NCBI GenBank assembly: GCA_964030475.1
Contig: CAXIPT010000001.1
Coordinates: forward strand, 13,436,800 to 13,500,799
Reading direction: 5' to 3'
DNA: 64,000 nucleotides
Origin: Tethya wilhelma
Lineage: Eukaryota > Porifera > Demospongiae > Tethyida > Tethyidae
Shown here one piece after another: positions 49,617 through 59,707 of this stretch. Numbering within the stretch: the stretch's first letter is position 1; every line of letters starts with the position of its first letter. The notes beneath the pieces were generated by a model. The model saw only the letters and a program-made list of their open reading frames with translations, searched no databases and was not told where the DNA came from. The position numbers were made by a program, and so were the translations under genes.

Positions 49617-52600
49617 AGAGGGCGTGCATTTATTTAATGTATATATAAATCGATGGTTGTGCCTCTGTTGTGTTATATTGTGTGTGTGTCCATATATAAT
49701 ATCTATGATGTGTCCTCCCTCAGGTTGTTCAGTCTGGTCACACCATTGTGGTCTATGAGGTGGCCCTCTCTCTCAGTCGACTAGTAAGGACCCATTCCGA
49801 GCGACTCCATCAGCTTGAGTGGGAGTGCATCTATGACATCATGTCTGCCATTCAGGATCACATGATCCAGCAGCAGCAGCAGGTTACCACTAGAGAGGCT
49901 CACCGTAGTGCCCTCTCCTCAAACAGCCTCGGGCAGTGCCTCAGGGAGATGTTCCTGGCCATCGAGGAGCTTTACGAGGGTGGAGTGAATGTTGGCAACC
50001 CTGAGAAGTTCTTTGAACTGGTGGAGGAGAGCATGAACACGATGCCAGTTAGTATATGTTGATCAGTTTGTGATCAGTTTGGATCAGTTTAGATCAGTTT
50101 TGTGATCAGTTTAGATCAGTTTTTAATTAGTTTGGATCAGTTTATGATCAATTTGTGATCAGTTTGTGGTCAACTATGTGGTTGAATGTGCATACCTTGC
50201 CTTGTCCTGCAGCTATCCTCTGTCCTGACCCTGATGTCCTATAGGAAGACCATGATTGACCCAACAGATGGAGGCTGGATTGACCAGATCAATAGTTTCA
50301 TGGAAAAATTCTACAAGTAAGTTACCAGCACACACACTAGTTCATACATCCAATAAAGTAAGTTCTTTGTCTAGCAACAGTTGTACACCCACCATACCTA
50401 TAATTGGCTCGTGTGAATACTATAGCCTTGTTCCCAGGCATGTAGACATTAATAATTTCTCCACACTTTTGTACCAACTCTATGCTTTCTCTACACTTTT
50501 GTACCAACTCCATACTTTCTCCACACTTTTGTACCAACTCTCCACACTTTTGTACCAACTCTCCACACTTTTGTACCAACTCTATGCTTTCTCTACACTT
50601 TTGTACCAACTCCATACTTTCTCCACACTTTTGTACCAACTCTATGCTTTCTCTACACTTTTGTACCAACTCTATGCTTTCTCCACACTTTTGTACCAAC
50701 TCTTTGCTTTCTCCACACTTTTGTACCAACTCTATGCTTTCTCTACACTTTTGTACCAGCTCTACAATTTCTCTATGTAGACATTAATAAATTTCTCCAC
50801 AATTTTGTACCAACTCTATGCTTTCTCCCCACGTTTACCCCACACTCTTTCCTCCTATGGTTAAGATGCTTAAAAATAAAACAAAAAAGTGCTCTTATAG
50901 TCCTTTTCTCCATGTTAATATGATTATATAGTCTTTCGCAAATCAATGGATGTGAGAACACACTGCAATAGTACAAGTTCAATTTTTACACAACAAACCA
51001 TTAGTTAATAATAGTACTAAAATCAATATGAAGTCTGTATTTGAGGGTCACTCCTAAACTATGACCTGCACCATTGCATTCAGTGTGATGAGTGCATTCA
51101 TGTATTATCAGTTTTTACCTAAAAGATGGCAATCTATATATTGTTTGAAAGCTGATTTAATGCTGGGTAGCCGGAGTATATTAACTATGGTTACAGCCAC
51201 ACTCTTTCCCCCATCAGTGGTAGAGAAGCTTCCAATTTGGTGTATAACTGTACAGAACCATTACAAGTATATCCTTTTTTTCCTCCTCTCCTATTCAGAC
51301 GTGAGAAGAGGTCGGCCATCAGGGTTGGTGCTCTCAACTACCTTGGGACAGTGGTGGAGGAGAACTCTCTCTCCTACGAGGATGAGCTCATGGAGGGTGT
51401 GGTCATCCCTCTCCTGACCCTCGTGGCCAAGGACCCTGACCTGGAGGTGCGTTGTCGGGCGGCTCAGCTTCTTGTTCATCTCCTCACCAGTGCCACTCCT
51501 CACTGGGCTGCTAAACTGCTCTCCATCATTGGCTCCATCCTCCAGAGTGGAGTGCAAGAGGCTGTGAAGTTTAAAGTGAAGGATGACAAGGTGTGTTTGA
51601 GGTTAGCCTCGTTCCCAGGCTCTCCCCTTTGACCTTACACTAACAGTAAGGTCAGAGGAGAGAGCCTGGCTACAAGGTGTTCTGAGGTTTTCTTGCACAA
51701 GAAAGGTGTGTTAGTTACCTGATGTGTTTCTTTGACAGTCTCAAGAAGGACCTAAACTTTCTGATTCCAAGGCAGCTGTATTTGGCCTCACTACTGTGTT
51801 CAAGGTATGAGACTTAAGACTAGGTGTATCCTGTGAAATTAGTTAAATGTGCACATCCAGTTCTGAGTGAGTATGCTTGACTTAAATAGTTTGCATGTGG
51901 TCTATTAATTTCACTGTTTCCATTTCGTGTCGTGAATTTGAGGGCAAAGTTTAATTTATTTATAAGAGAGCGTAGACAGTCCCACCTTTGAGACTAAGTG
52001 TGCTTGTGTGAAATTGAACTGAGAGCAACTTAGATCAAGTTTTCAAAATTTTGCCCAAACATTACCGCCACCACCATCACCACCACTTTTCTCAATTCAA
52101 CCTGGGCATAGCCTCACTTCAACGCGGCATATTTTGAGGGTGTGGTCTATTGCAAACTATTCAAGGAAATAATATTATGGTAATAATTGTGGCAAGTCTT
52201 TTCTAGAGTCACTTTTGTACCAACTCTATGCTTTCTCCATACTTTTGTACCAACTCTATGCTTTCTCCATACTTTTGTACCAACTCTACAAGTCTATGCT
52301 TTCTATATGTACTCTATGTATAGAGAAAGCATAGAGTTGGTACAAAAGTGTGGATAGAGAAAGCATAGAGTTGGTACAAAAGTGTGTAATGTCTACATAG
52401 AGAAAAGTGTGGAGTTGGTACAAAAGTGTGGAGAAAATTACTAATGTCCACATGGTATAGAGTTGGTACAAAATAATGGAGAAACTCCATATTTGAAAAC
52501 AGAGTGGAGTAAGTGCAGAGGGCTAAGTTTTATATACAAAACTGTGCAGGAAAGGGAAAGATATTTGTGCAAAATTCTCCACAACTCCTGTATTAATGTT

Positions 52601-52754
52601 CTATTTCATGATTCTCTCTCTGGTTCAGGAGAAGCTCCACTCCTCCTCACCAGTGGCTGCCCAGATCCTGAGTCTCCTGGTGGTGCTACTCTGTCAACAC
52701 TACGATGAGCTGAGCTTCCTGAAGTTTCCAACTGCCTGTGTCATGAGGATCAAT
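46973..52754 (+). CDS. TSC2: Tuberin (TSC2), N-terminal half
   Basis: Tuberin is the GAP subunit of the TSC complex that inactivates RHEB and so mTORC1. It starts MQPVKEPQSIRRKLGSILGLG (human: KILLGLGTPR). Exons in order: 46973-47119, about 47186-47273, 47340-47447, 47620-47699, 47792-47856, 48036-48166 (LVNFVHYNATYLDEE), 48274-48322, 48680-48806 (LDFLNAVVCYSFLPADCLLMF), 48935-49009 (LLGTHLGCNAIYTMC), 49339-49464 (ALLLRGAVFYISMSMWG), 49724-50048, 50214-50317 (LMSYRKTMIDPTDGGWIDQI), 51299-51590, 51739-51804 and 52629-52754. This covers about the first 600 residues of the roughly 1,800-residue family norm. The whole middle of tuberin is missing from the window. Confidence 0.92.
48438..48609. 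mobile_element. MITE, TACCGTAATTTGGG family, copy A
   Basis: Terminal inverted repeats TACCGTAATTTGGGAAATTT at left and AAATTTCCCAAATTACAGTA at right, with one mismatch. Internal AT-rich sequence includes an ACGAAAAT palindrome. About 172 bp, in a TSC2 intron. Confidence 0.8.
49042..49230. mobile_element. MITE, TACCGTAATTTGA family, copy B
   Basis: Left end TACCGTAATTTGA and right end TCAAATTACGGTA are perfect inverted repeats. The interior shares GTAATGGGTCGTCAAAATTT with copy A. About 189 bp, in a TSC2 intron. Confidence 0.8.
49525..49609. repeat. (GA)n microsatellite beginning at an N
   Basis: More than 40 GA units follow the N at 49525 in a TSC2 intron. Confidence 0.95.
50058..50165. 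repeat. GATCAGTTT-unit tandem repeat
   Basis: About ten degenerate copies of a 9-12 bp GATCAGTTTNG unit lie directly after a TSC2 exon donor. Confidence 0.8.
50440..50830. repeat. 30-bp minisatellite, TTTCTCCACACTTTTGTACC unit
   Basis: Around a dozen copies of a 20-30 bp unit (CTTTCTCCACACTTTTGTAC followed by CAACTCTATG) occur in a TSC2 intron. The block is bounded on both sides by TGTAGACATTAATAA. Related units occur in both orientations at 52205-52470. Confidence 0.9.
51604..51678. mobile_element. Small foldback element (TAGCCTCGTTCCCAGGCT type)
   Basis: Arms CCAGGCTCTCCCCTTTGACC and its near-complement (GGTCAGAGGAGAGAGCCTGG) flank a short loop. Related fragments (ccttgttcccaggc near 50425, gcctcgtgccc near 63587) suggest a dispersed family. 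Confidence 0.55.
52205..52470. repeat. Inverted array of the 30-bp minisatellite
   Basis: Direct copies of CTTTCTCCATACTTTTGTAC at 52207-52300 face reverse-complement copies (GTACAAAAGTGTGG and similar) at 52320-52470. Together they form a large palindrome in a TSC2 intron. Confidence 0.85.
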
Positions 52755-53022
52755 GTGAGTAGCCAACAGTGTTGGGTAATACACTCCTTACTTTGAATCA
52801 AGATGTCCAATAGCTTACAACACTACCTAGGCTATATTGTTATGCTAGAAGCATAGAGTGGGTTTGCAGTGACACCACTCCATCTCTGCTTTGGAGTAGA
52901 TACAGAATTAGATCAGTTGGTGAAGTATCAACTTCAGATAAAGTCCAATGAACAATATGTGAATGCTGAGAGGGTTCAAAAGCAGAATGCCTTCTGACCT
53001 GTACACGTAAATTACCGTGATT

Positions 53023-53204
53023 CAGGAAATTTTTGTGTTAAAAAAAAATTCGCGTAACAAATTTTCACGTTAAAATTTTTTCATAGTTTCGCCGCCGTTG
53101 CAATGTATCTGTAACGGGTTGTTAAATTTTCGTGCGCAAAAATTTTCGTAGTCACCGCAGACTACGAAAATATTTTAACTGCGAAAATTTCCCGAATTAC
53201 GGTA
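53023..53204. mobile_element. MITE, TACCG-TTCAGGAAATTTT family, copy C
   Basis: Left end TACCGTGATTCAGGAAATTT and right end AAATTTCCCGAATTACGGTA are imperfect inverted repeats. The interior closely resembles copy A (GTAACGGGTTGTTAAATTTT, CGCAGACTACGAAAATATTT). About 182 bp. Confidence 0.8.
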
Positions 53205-53621
53205 GTATAACGTTGAGGAGAAAAACCATCATGTTAGGTGGCCCAGTAGCCCATCTAGGGGATCTGGGGGCATGCTCTCCCTGAAAGAATTTAGACGGTA
53301 GAGATGAATTATTCTGAGGTAACTTTTGTCAGAGCTGTAAGTTCTATCTGTTCATAGGTATTACACATCTTACTGTTTCTGTCATTCTTATACAAATATG
53401 TGAAAGAGAGATTCATATGACGCCCCTGAATCCCCTCCAGTTATAGGCTTGTGTATACAAATATTATAACATAATTATGTACAAAACATACCAAGTATAT
53501 TCAGTCCTAAAAATATTTTAATAATAAATGACAAAGTTAAGTGACACGTGTGCTACAGCAAACAAACAAAAAAACAAACAAACAAACAAACAAACCCAAA
53601 AACACACACTAACATATCAAT

Positions 53622-54671
53622 TTATGTGGTGAAATGCAACTCAAAGATGGTGTGGTTTCTTGGGTCATATCCCAGTGATGCAAAAGGCACCTTCACTGTG
53701 TCCACAACAGTTTTATCTGGTTGAGTCAAGTTAACTCTAACAAGAGTGTCTGGCAACTCATAATTGAAAGGATCATCATCGTGTGAATGCATTATCATGT
53801 ACAACATCTGTGACTGGGGGTCGTATGTGTAGGGCACAGCACCAGGAGCAGAGGACAATAGGTCCGGGGGTATTTTGGCCATAAGAGTTTCTCTGCCATC
53901 TGAAGTTACATTGACAACAATTAATGAGTTATAGTCTTCAGTGTTGGTAGGATTGTGCACCACAATGACATACTCCTTCGCTTTTCCAGTCACTACAGCA
54001 GCAAACAGGTTGGAGTCCATATCTTCACCATCCTGGACGGTCCATATGGAGTTCCATGTGTTTGTGCCATTTCCTACTAAGCTTACGTTTTGAACCACAA
54101 TTTGATCTCCCACATTATACCAATATTCTCCCGTAGCATAAGTGTCGTGGTTCATATGAATGTTACTGCAGTAGCCAAAGCCGTTTGTATCAGCAGCGCT
54201 AGCGGGAGCGACAGCGTCATCATAGTAGAGCACTCCCTCACCAGTGTCATTGAAGGGGACATAACACCAGGTGTAGTTCCAGTTGATTGCTACATTACCT
54301 GGTTTCAGACATATTCCATACAGTACATTGAATTCTGGGTTGTAGTCCCAGGAAACAAACTCTGTAGATATGTCACTAATGATCTTGTAGTTGGCAACAG
54401 CTTGCCCATCACTCATGTTGTATTTCACGAAGCTAGAAGTACCAAAGGCCACGTAGAATAGGTTTCTTTTCTGATCGACCTGAGCACAGAGGGCATTTAC
54501 AGTTGGTAGAGAATAGCCAAGCTTTGTGAGTCTACCAGTGACCGGGTCTATGGACAAGACATCTTGTGGACCTTTGAACGGATAATTGTATGGCGAAATA
54601 AAAGTGAGCAGCCGTGGTTTGGCGTATGTTGGAACTGCAGCCAACATAATCAACAACACGAACCAGTACAT
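53622..54671 (-). CDS. Secreted protein, intronless, unrecognised (possible beta-propeller)
   Basis: One open frame of 349 aa from the ATG at 54671; an in-frame ATG at 54746 would add 25 residues. The inner Met opens onto a strong signal peptide (YWFVLLIMLAAVPTYA). The mature protein has many N-glycosylation sequons (NMSD, NYTW, NDTG, NVSL, NGTN, NVTS, NLTQ, NHTI) and strand-rich segments such as DVLSIDPVTGRL, NLFYVAFGT and LYMIMHS, spaced like blades of a secreted beta-propeller. No membrane segment or GPI signal is seen at the C-terminus (FELHFTT). It lies between the two separated pieces of TSC2, antisense to them. No family is assigned. Confidence 0.75.
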   Translation of the reverse strand: MYWFVLLIMLAAVPTYAKPRLLTFISPYNYPFKGPQDVLSIDPVTGRLTKLGYSLPTVNALCAQVDQKRNLFYVAFGTSSFVKYNMSDGQAVANYKIISDISTEFVSWDYNPEFNVLYGICLKPGNVAINWNYTWCYVPFNDTGEGVLYYDDAVAPASAADTNGFGYCSNIHMNHDTYATGEYWYNVGDQIVVQNVSLVGNGTNTWNSIWTVQDGEDMDSNLFAAVVTGKAKEYVIVVHNPTNTEDYNSLIVVNVTSDGRETLMAKIPPDLLSSAPGAVPYTYDPQSQMLYMIMHSHDDDPFNYELPDTLVRVNLTQPDKTVVDTVKVPFASLGYDPRNHTIFELHFTT

Positions 54672-55281
54672 GACGGTGAGTCTCCTGATAAGCACGGGAC
54701 GAGGCTCTGGGAGGCTAAAGCAACGACAACCAGAGTGGACGTACAACCAGAAGCTGCAACCGATTCCAAATAACGCACACTTGACTATATGGAAAGGGTC
54801 GTCAATTAATTTGAGTTCCCAATTAGTATATAGCTCATAAATAATGCATGAAGCAAAATTTATAGGGAAGTAATTTGGAAGTTGGGCACTAAACTTACTA
54901 TATTTTTCTACAAGCCAAGAAAAACTCCAGTGCTTAAAAAAATAATAATTATTATGCCAAGCACTCAGTTTTTGCAGATTATTTGAATCAATGAATTATA
55001 TTATTTTGTATTGTGCATATGGGTCATTCGATGTTAGTTTTTATCTATAACAATCACTCTAACCTAAACCTGCCAGAAGTCTCACTATTATTATTTATAT
55101 TTCTACATGTAGCTAGGCTAGAAAAACACAAAATCTCCAGTATCAAGGTTTAACAAAAAATTAATAAGGAAAACAAAAAAAAGCATGAACATATTAGCAG
55201 GGGGATTCCTGGAAGTAAATTAAGTCTTAAATGTGTACAGTACTGACCAATTCAATTCAATGTTTAAACTAAGTCGTAATG
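54672..55281. other. AT-rich spacer
   Basis: About 600 bp upstream of the secreted-protein gene, expected to include its promoter. No other feature recognised. Confidence 0.5.
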
Positions 55282-55446
55282 TTAGTAGAACGAATGTCCT
55301 GCATTTTCAATTTCATTCTTGAAAATCTTCTTTACTTCTTCCTCTTTGGTTGCATAGTACCAGTCTTCTTCATCTCTCCTCTGTTTAGCCTGCTCTTTAC
55401 CAAACTGCTTTTCTAGAGCTTTTCGTAGAGCCCTTGTAAATACGTT
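55282..55446 (-). CDS. Short charged ORF, unrecognised
   Basis: A 54-codon open frame from MNVFTRALRKALEKQ to NAGHSFY and stop; Lys/Glu-rich and likely helical. A (GA)n array with an N (55458) sits just upstream, so it may be the last exon of a longer gene or a chance ORF. Confidence 0.3.
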   Translation of the reverse strand, partial: NVFTRALRKALEKQFGKEQAKQRRDEEDWYYATKEEEVKKIFKNEIENAGHSFY

Positions 55447-55458
55447 CATGTTGTAAAN

Positions 55459-55496
<38 letters not shown>

Positions 55497-55571
55497 ACAA
55501 AAAAAAAACAAACCAACAAACCTTCTATATACATCAACACTGAACTAATTTTAGAATAGGCATTGACTTAC

Positions 55572-55715
55572 TGTAATGGTGCCAAACTTGTACTTGGTTT
55601 TGGAGTCGTTGTAGACAATGGTAACAAAGTCATTGCCGATGTGCAACTTCTTCCCACTACACTTGGGGTCAGACTTCAAATTAGTAGGCATTTGTCCCAT
55701 TTTGCCTACTGTTTC
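55572..55715 (-). CDS. TSC2: TSC2 catalytic Rap-GAP exon, in inverted orientation
   Basis: Read on the minus strand it encodes KLHIGNDFVTIVYNDS and KYKFGTIT, the tuberin GAP core (human RHLGNDFVSIVYNDS, KLGTI) including the catalytic Asn of GNDF, preceded by GQMPT (human TLMPT). It ends at a good GTAAGT donor in phase 0. The next expected residues are GHFNFVEV, which are encoded from 55889 on the PLUS strand, also phase 0. The exon is therefore flipped relative to the neighbouring TSC2 exons. No N separates the two. Confidence 0.82.
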
Positions 55716-55888
55716 CAGTACCAGGATCTTTCTTTGTCTTCTCTATTTGTTGTGTCATGGTTTTATAATGCTTTCCAAACTCAAGCCTGGGATACTAATT
55801 TTAAAGATAAAGTGTGTCTCTTCAGAAAAGATAACATTGTGAGATAGCCCACTGAACACACAATGCATGCATTCACACTGACTCACAG

Positions 55889-56494
55889 GGCCACTTCAAC
55901 TTCGTGGAGGTGGAGGTGAGGCCTCTCTCTGGCATCATGAACCAAGTGAGTGTGAGAGTCAAGAAAGGAATGGACATCTCCCTCTCAACTGACCCCTGCC
56001 TCATCTCTGACTCCTGGCTGCCTCTCCTCATCAGACAGAAGGCACTGCAAGCTAATGTGAGTGGAGGTTAATGTAGAAAAGATTATATATGTACAAGCAC
56101 AGCCAGAGTGTATTATCTATGGCACAAGTAGCAAGCGTAACTACTGCTTGTCTTGCCCTAGTTCTTACAAACTGTTAGTGCATACATGTGTACTATGCTT
56201 TCTTTCACACATAATTATACAAGGCTCGATCCTAGTGTTTGAATTGTATGCTGACTGGTTGTGCACTAGTTTCAGTTTCAAATTCAATCTACTAAGACTC
56301 TGTCTCTCCCTTCCCTCCTTCCCTCCCTCCAGCTGGCCTCCCTAGTCCATGTCAGTTCCAGTGACTCCTCTTCCACCCCCTCCTCTGAGCACTACCTCAC
56401 CAACTGGCTGGGGAGACTGAGACAGATACGAAGGATCAGGGAGAAGTGCTCCCAGGAGGTGTCTGGTCACACAGACTTCACACAATATTCATAA
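55889..56494 (+). CDS. TSC2: Tuberin (TSC2), C-terminal exons
   Basis: Exon 55889-56056 encodes GHFNFVEVEVRPLSGI (human GQFNFVHVIVTPLDYE) and ISDSWLPLLIRQKALQAN (human matches RNLPFVARQMALHANMAS). A second exon from about 56332 encodes LASLVHVSSSDSS, then LTNWLGRLRQIRRIREKC (human WIARLRHIKRLRQRIC), and ends TDFTQYS with the stop at 56492-56494. This is the end of the Rap-GAP domain and the tuberin C-terminus. Confidence 0.9.
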
Positions 56495-56630
56495 CTTGAC
56501 ATTCACTTCCACACTAGTTTTAAAAATCAATCGGTCTTTGCATATGTGAATCTATTAAATGCTGAAAAATTAAAATGTGATGACTTACTTAAAAGAATAC
56601 ATGACAATTTGAATATTTATTAATACAAAT

Positions 56631-59600
56631 TCAACAGCTACAGCAACTGTAATTATTCGTTACACTAGAGCTGGTGCTAGGTATCGGGGTGTTGTGATGG
56701 TTTCCTTGGGGTATGGTTTGGGGTGGTTCTTTGTGTAATGAAATAGTATCAGTTTTCTTGTGTGGTGCTCTATTGGATGTGACCAGAAGCTTGGTGATCT
56801 CAGAGAAAACCTGTATGCAGCAATGTGTTCATTGTGTATATAATGGAGCAGTGACTTTAACATACCACATCAATGTTAATGGGGTCACTGTCACAACAAC
56901 TGGTTTCATAGTAGCCTGCCATGCCATGGCTCCTAGCCTCTTCCTGGGCTTCTTCTGTTGTAACTGTACCTGGAGTTTTTCCGTCTCTAAGATCGGTCTT
57001 GTTCCCAACTAAAATGTATATATTGTGCATGGTGAGTTGAGTGTAAGCTTAAAAGGCTCAAAAATCAATGCCTATGCCTTGAATTGGGCAATGACAGTAA
57101 TGAGGAGACGGGGGAAATCACAACAATAAAAAAATACGTAGTAATTGCAAACCCTTACCGAGTACCATCACTGGATGCTGGTGGTAGTTGTTACTTGAAA
57201 AAAACTTCACTTGTTTGATCCACGACCTCTGGCGGTGATAGTCACTCTGGTGCAGATCACAATTACAGTCATCTCTAACAGCATGACTAAAAGTGTTTTT
57301 CCGGCTGACATCGAATACAATGATGGCTGCATCCACATCACGAAAGATCCTGTAGCCAGATAAAGTTGAAATCTTGGTAGCATATGCATACACCATAATT
57401 ATGCAGGAAGAATTTCAAGTATTCTTACAATTTTTCCATGGAATTCACTTTCCTTTCCATCCCCACAGTGTCCCATATGATGAGCTTCACATAAGTATCG
57501 TTATATTTCATGAACCGAAAGTCTTCAGCCATGCCATGTGCAATTGTTGGTGCAACTGTATTACATTAATAATCTATCATTATAGTAGTTTATTAGACTT
57601 ACAATAAGGCCTTCATAAGGCTATGTTGAAACAATCAACCATACTATTATGTGTAACCATATCTAGGGTGTAACACCATGGTAATTCTTTACCTACTTAT
57701 GCTGGTCCTTCTGTGTGCATACGTACACTGTTGTATAAACAATAGTAGCATGAGGCTTAATTTGGAAGGCCTGTGAACGAAGCTAAGCAAGTAAGACTAA
57801 TTATGTAATTCTTATACTCACCATCTAATAATCTAAAACCACCAGGATTAACAAATCGCATCATGATGGACGTTTTACCGCAACCTGCATTTTTAAAAAT
57901 AAAATTAATGCACATTCAAGTCAGTTAGCATTGAATCCCTGTTGCTATGGAGATGCACGGATTACAATTGCATGTACATGTTAATAGACTACTTGTTGAC
58001 ATTTTACAATAAGCTTAATTAGAAAAATTAACATAGGACCTGGAGCATACCACAATGCAACTATTATTATGCATGAGCATACACAACATTATGTTGACAT
58101 TTTTGACATTAACTGATTAAATTATCAAACTTCACAAAGTGTTCTTTTTGTGCCCAAAAGTGTTTTAGAGCAAAATAAACCTTTTTCACACAAGTGTTTT
58201 TTTTTCTTCCAATGTTATTAAATTGAATGTTAACACAGTTGCCTAGTATACTACATGGACAATGCATAATGCCTACATGGAGGTATCTTTATGATGCTGC
58301 AGTACAGTACAGTATACACAGATGCATATCATTATTACTCACTAGAGTCTCCAATAATGATCACTTTGTAATCCTTGTGTTGTCTAATGGATTTCTCTTC
58401 GCTACGAGGAATCTTTTTCACGACACCCTAAGAAAGTATTGGTTTGATTTTCAAGAGACACGCAACTGTGACAGTTCACTAAGGATATCAGTGTAATCAT
58501 TATATTCATCCCTTGTCCCAATAATTATCAAAACAGCACTGCATGCATAGAAAGGAGATCAGGTACGTAGCCAGGATTCTTGAAAGCAGTATATATAGCC
58601 CAGGGATGGGGGGATAGTGGGGTTTTGTCTACTCAATACTGTAGTATGATAAAGCAGCAAATTTAGGGGTCTCTAAGCATCACCGACAAAGCATACTCTC
58701 CCAAAATTCGAAGATTGGTGGTATTTAAAATTATAAATCAGATGATGTAACATAGTTCTGGCAAATTTCAAAATTGGGAGGGGAAGTTTAAGGGTTTGGA
58801 GATAAGATTGATCACTTACATTGTTTAATGTAGAATGGCCCATTATTAGTGGACTAACTCCAGACACTGTGACGTCATTGTGTGTTGTTTCTACAGAGAA
58901 CACTGACACAGGACCTGCTGCTTCTGATGTTATGGAGGCTACAAGATTTGAATTATATACAGAAATTGAATTTAAGTCTACAAATTACTACTGGTCAACT
59001 TACAATCACCATGGCTACTGCTGGATGAAAGACGAGTACAGATGCATGAATGTTGGGATAGAATGGTGCTGGCCACTTGTCTCTCATGAACAGTATCGTG
59101 TTGGAGGGCACTGGCTAGACTATGCCACGATGCTTCAGAGTCATTATTCAACCAGTTTGTAATCATCTCTTGTAGCGCTCTGTCTTTATCTCCGTAATAT
59201 CTTGACTCAATATTGTCGAGAATGGAGAGGGACACATTCAGCTGAATTCCAATGTTTCTCCATTTAGTCCGTACATGATAAACTGAATTAAATATATCTT
59301 TAAAGTTTTCTAAGGTCAGTAGTCCTGTAAATAGAGTGCACGTGTCTTAAGTTAATGCCAGGTTGTGAATCTACAGATAGTGTACAAATTTAAACAATTT
59401 GACATTATTTTTACAAATTTTGTACATAATATAAAATAGCTCCATGCACACAGTCCAGTCCAGAGAGAGTAAGCAAATTGTGAGATCACTGTCTTTAGTG
59501 TCATGCAGACATACACTTGCATGGTAAGCCTAGGTCCTACCATAGAGATTTAGTGTATTCATCATAGCATTGGCATTTAAATTATATTAATAATCATACA

Positions 59601-59707
59601 AAATTTTTGTGTGCCTGTGTGTTTGAGTGTTAATGTATTTGTATCACGTGTAGCTTACGTCTACAAGGGCATGATGTGACGATAGAACCTATTCTGCGCA
59701 TTTCCAT
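56631..59707 (-). CDS. Death domain-Rab-like GTPase fusion protein
   Basis: Nine coding exons join in consistent phase to 425 codons plus stop: 59659-59707, 59004-59324, 58820-58938, 58343-58427, 57832-57894, 57429-57555, 57159-57349, 56866-57008 and 56631-56810. Residues about 18-105 form a death domain (WRNIGIQLNVSLSILDNIE, ALQEMITNWL, SWHSLASAL). A Ser/Thr-rich linker follows. The GTPase spans about 180-385: P-loop GDSSCGKT (189-196), switch I Thr in PTIAHG (216), G3 WDTVGMER (240-247), G4 VGNKTD (319-324) and G5 ETS (353-355). The C-terminus ends CCSC, a Rab-type geranylgeranylation signal. Departures from canonical Rabs: Met for switch II Gln, a roughly 20-residue Cys/His-bearing insertion before the W-I-K-Q-V helix, and SCC instead of SAK. 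The start exon is the least certain part. Convergent with TSC2. Confidence 0.8.

Noticed and set aside
50256..50780. Repeat protein frames of 174 aa (+) and 130 aa (-)
   Set aside because: These are the 30-bp minisatellite in a TSC2 intron read in open frames; the unit length is divisible by 3, so frames stay open by chance.
50440..50830. CRISPR-like spaced repeat
   Set aside because: Units are directly tandem with no unique spacers, in an animal intron.
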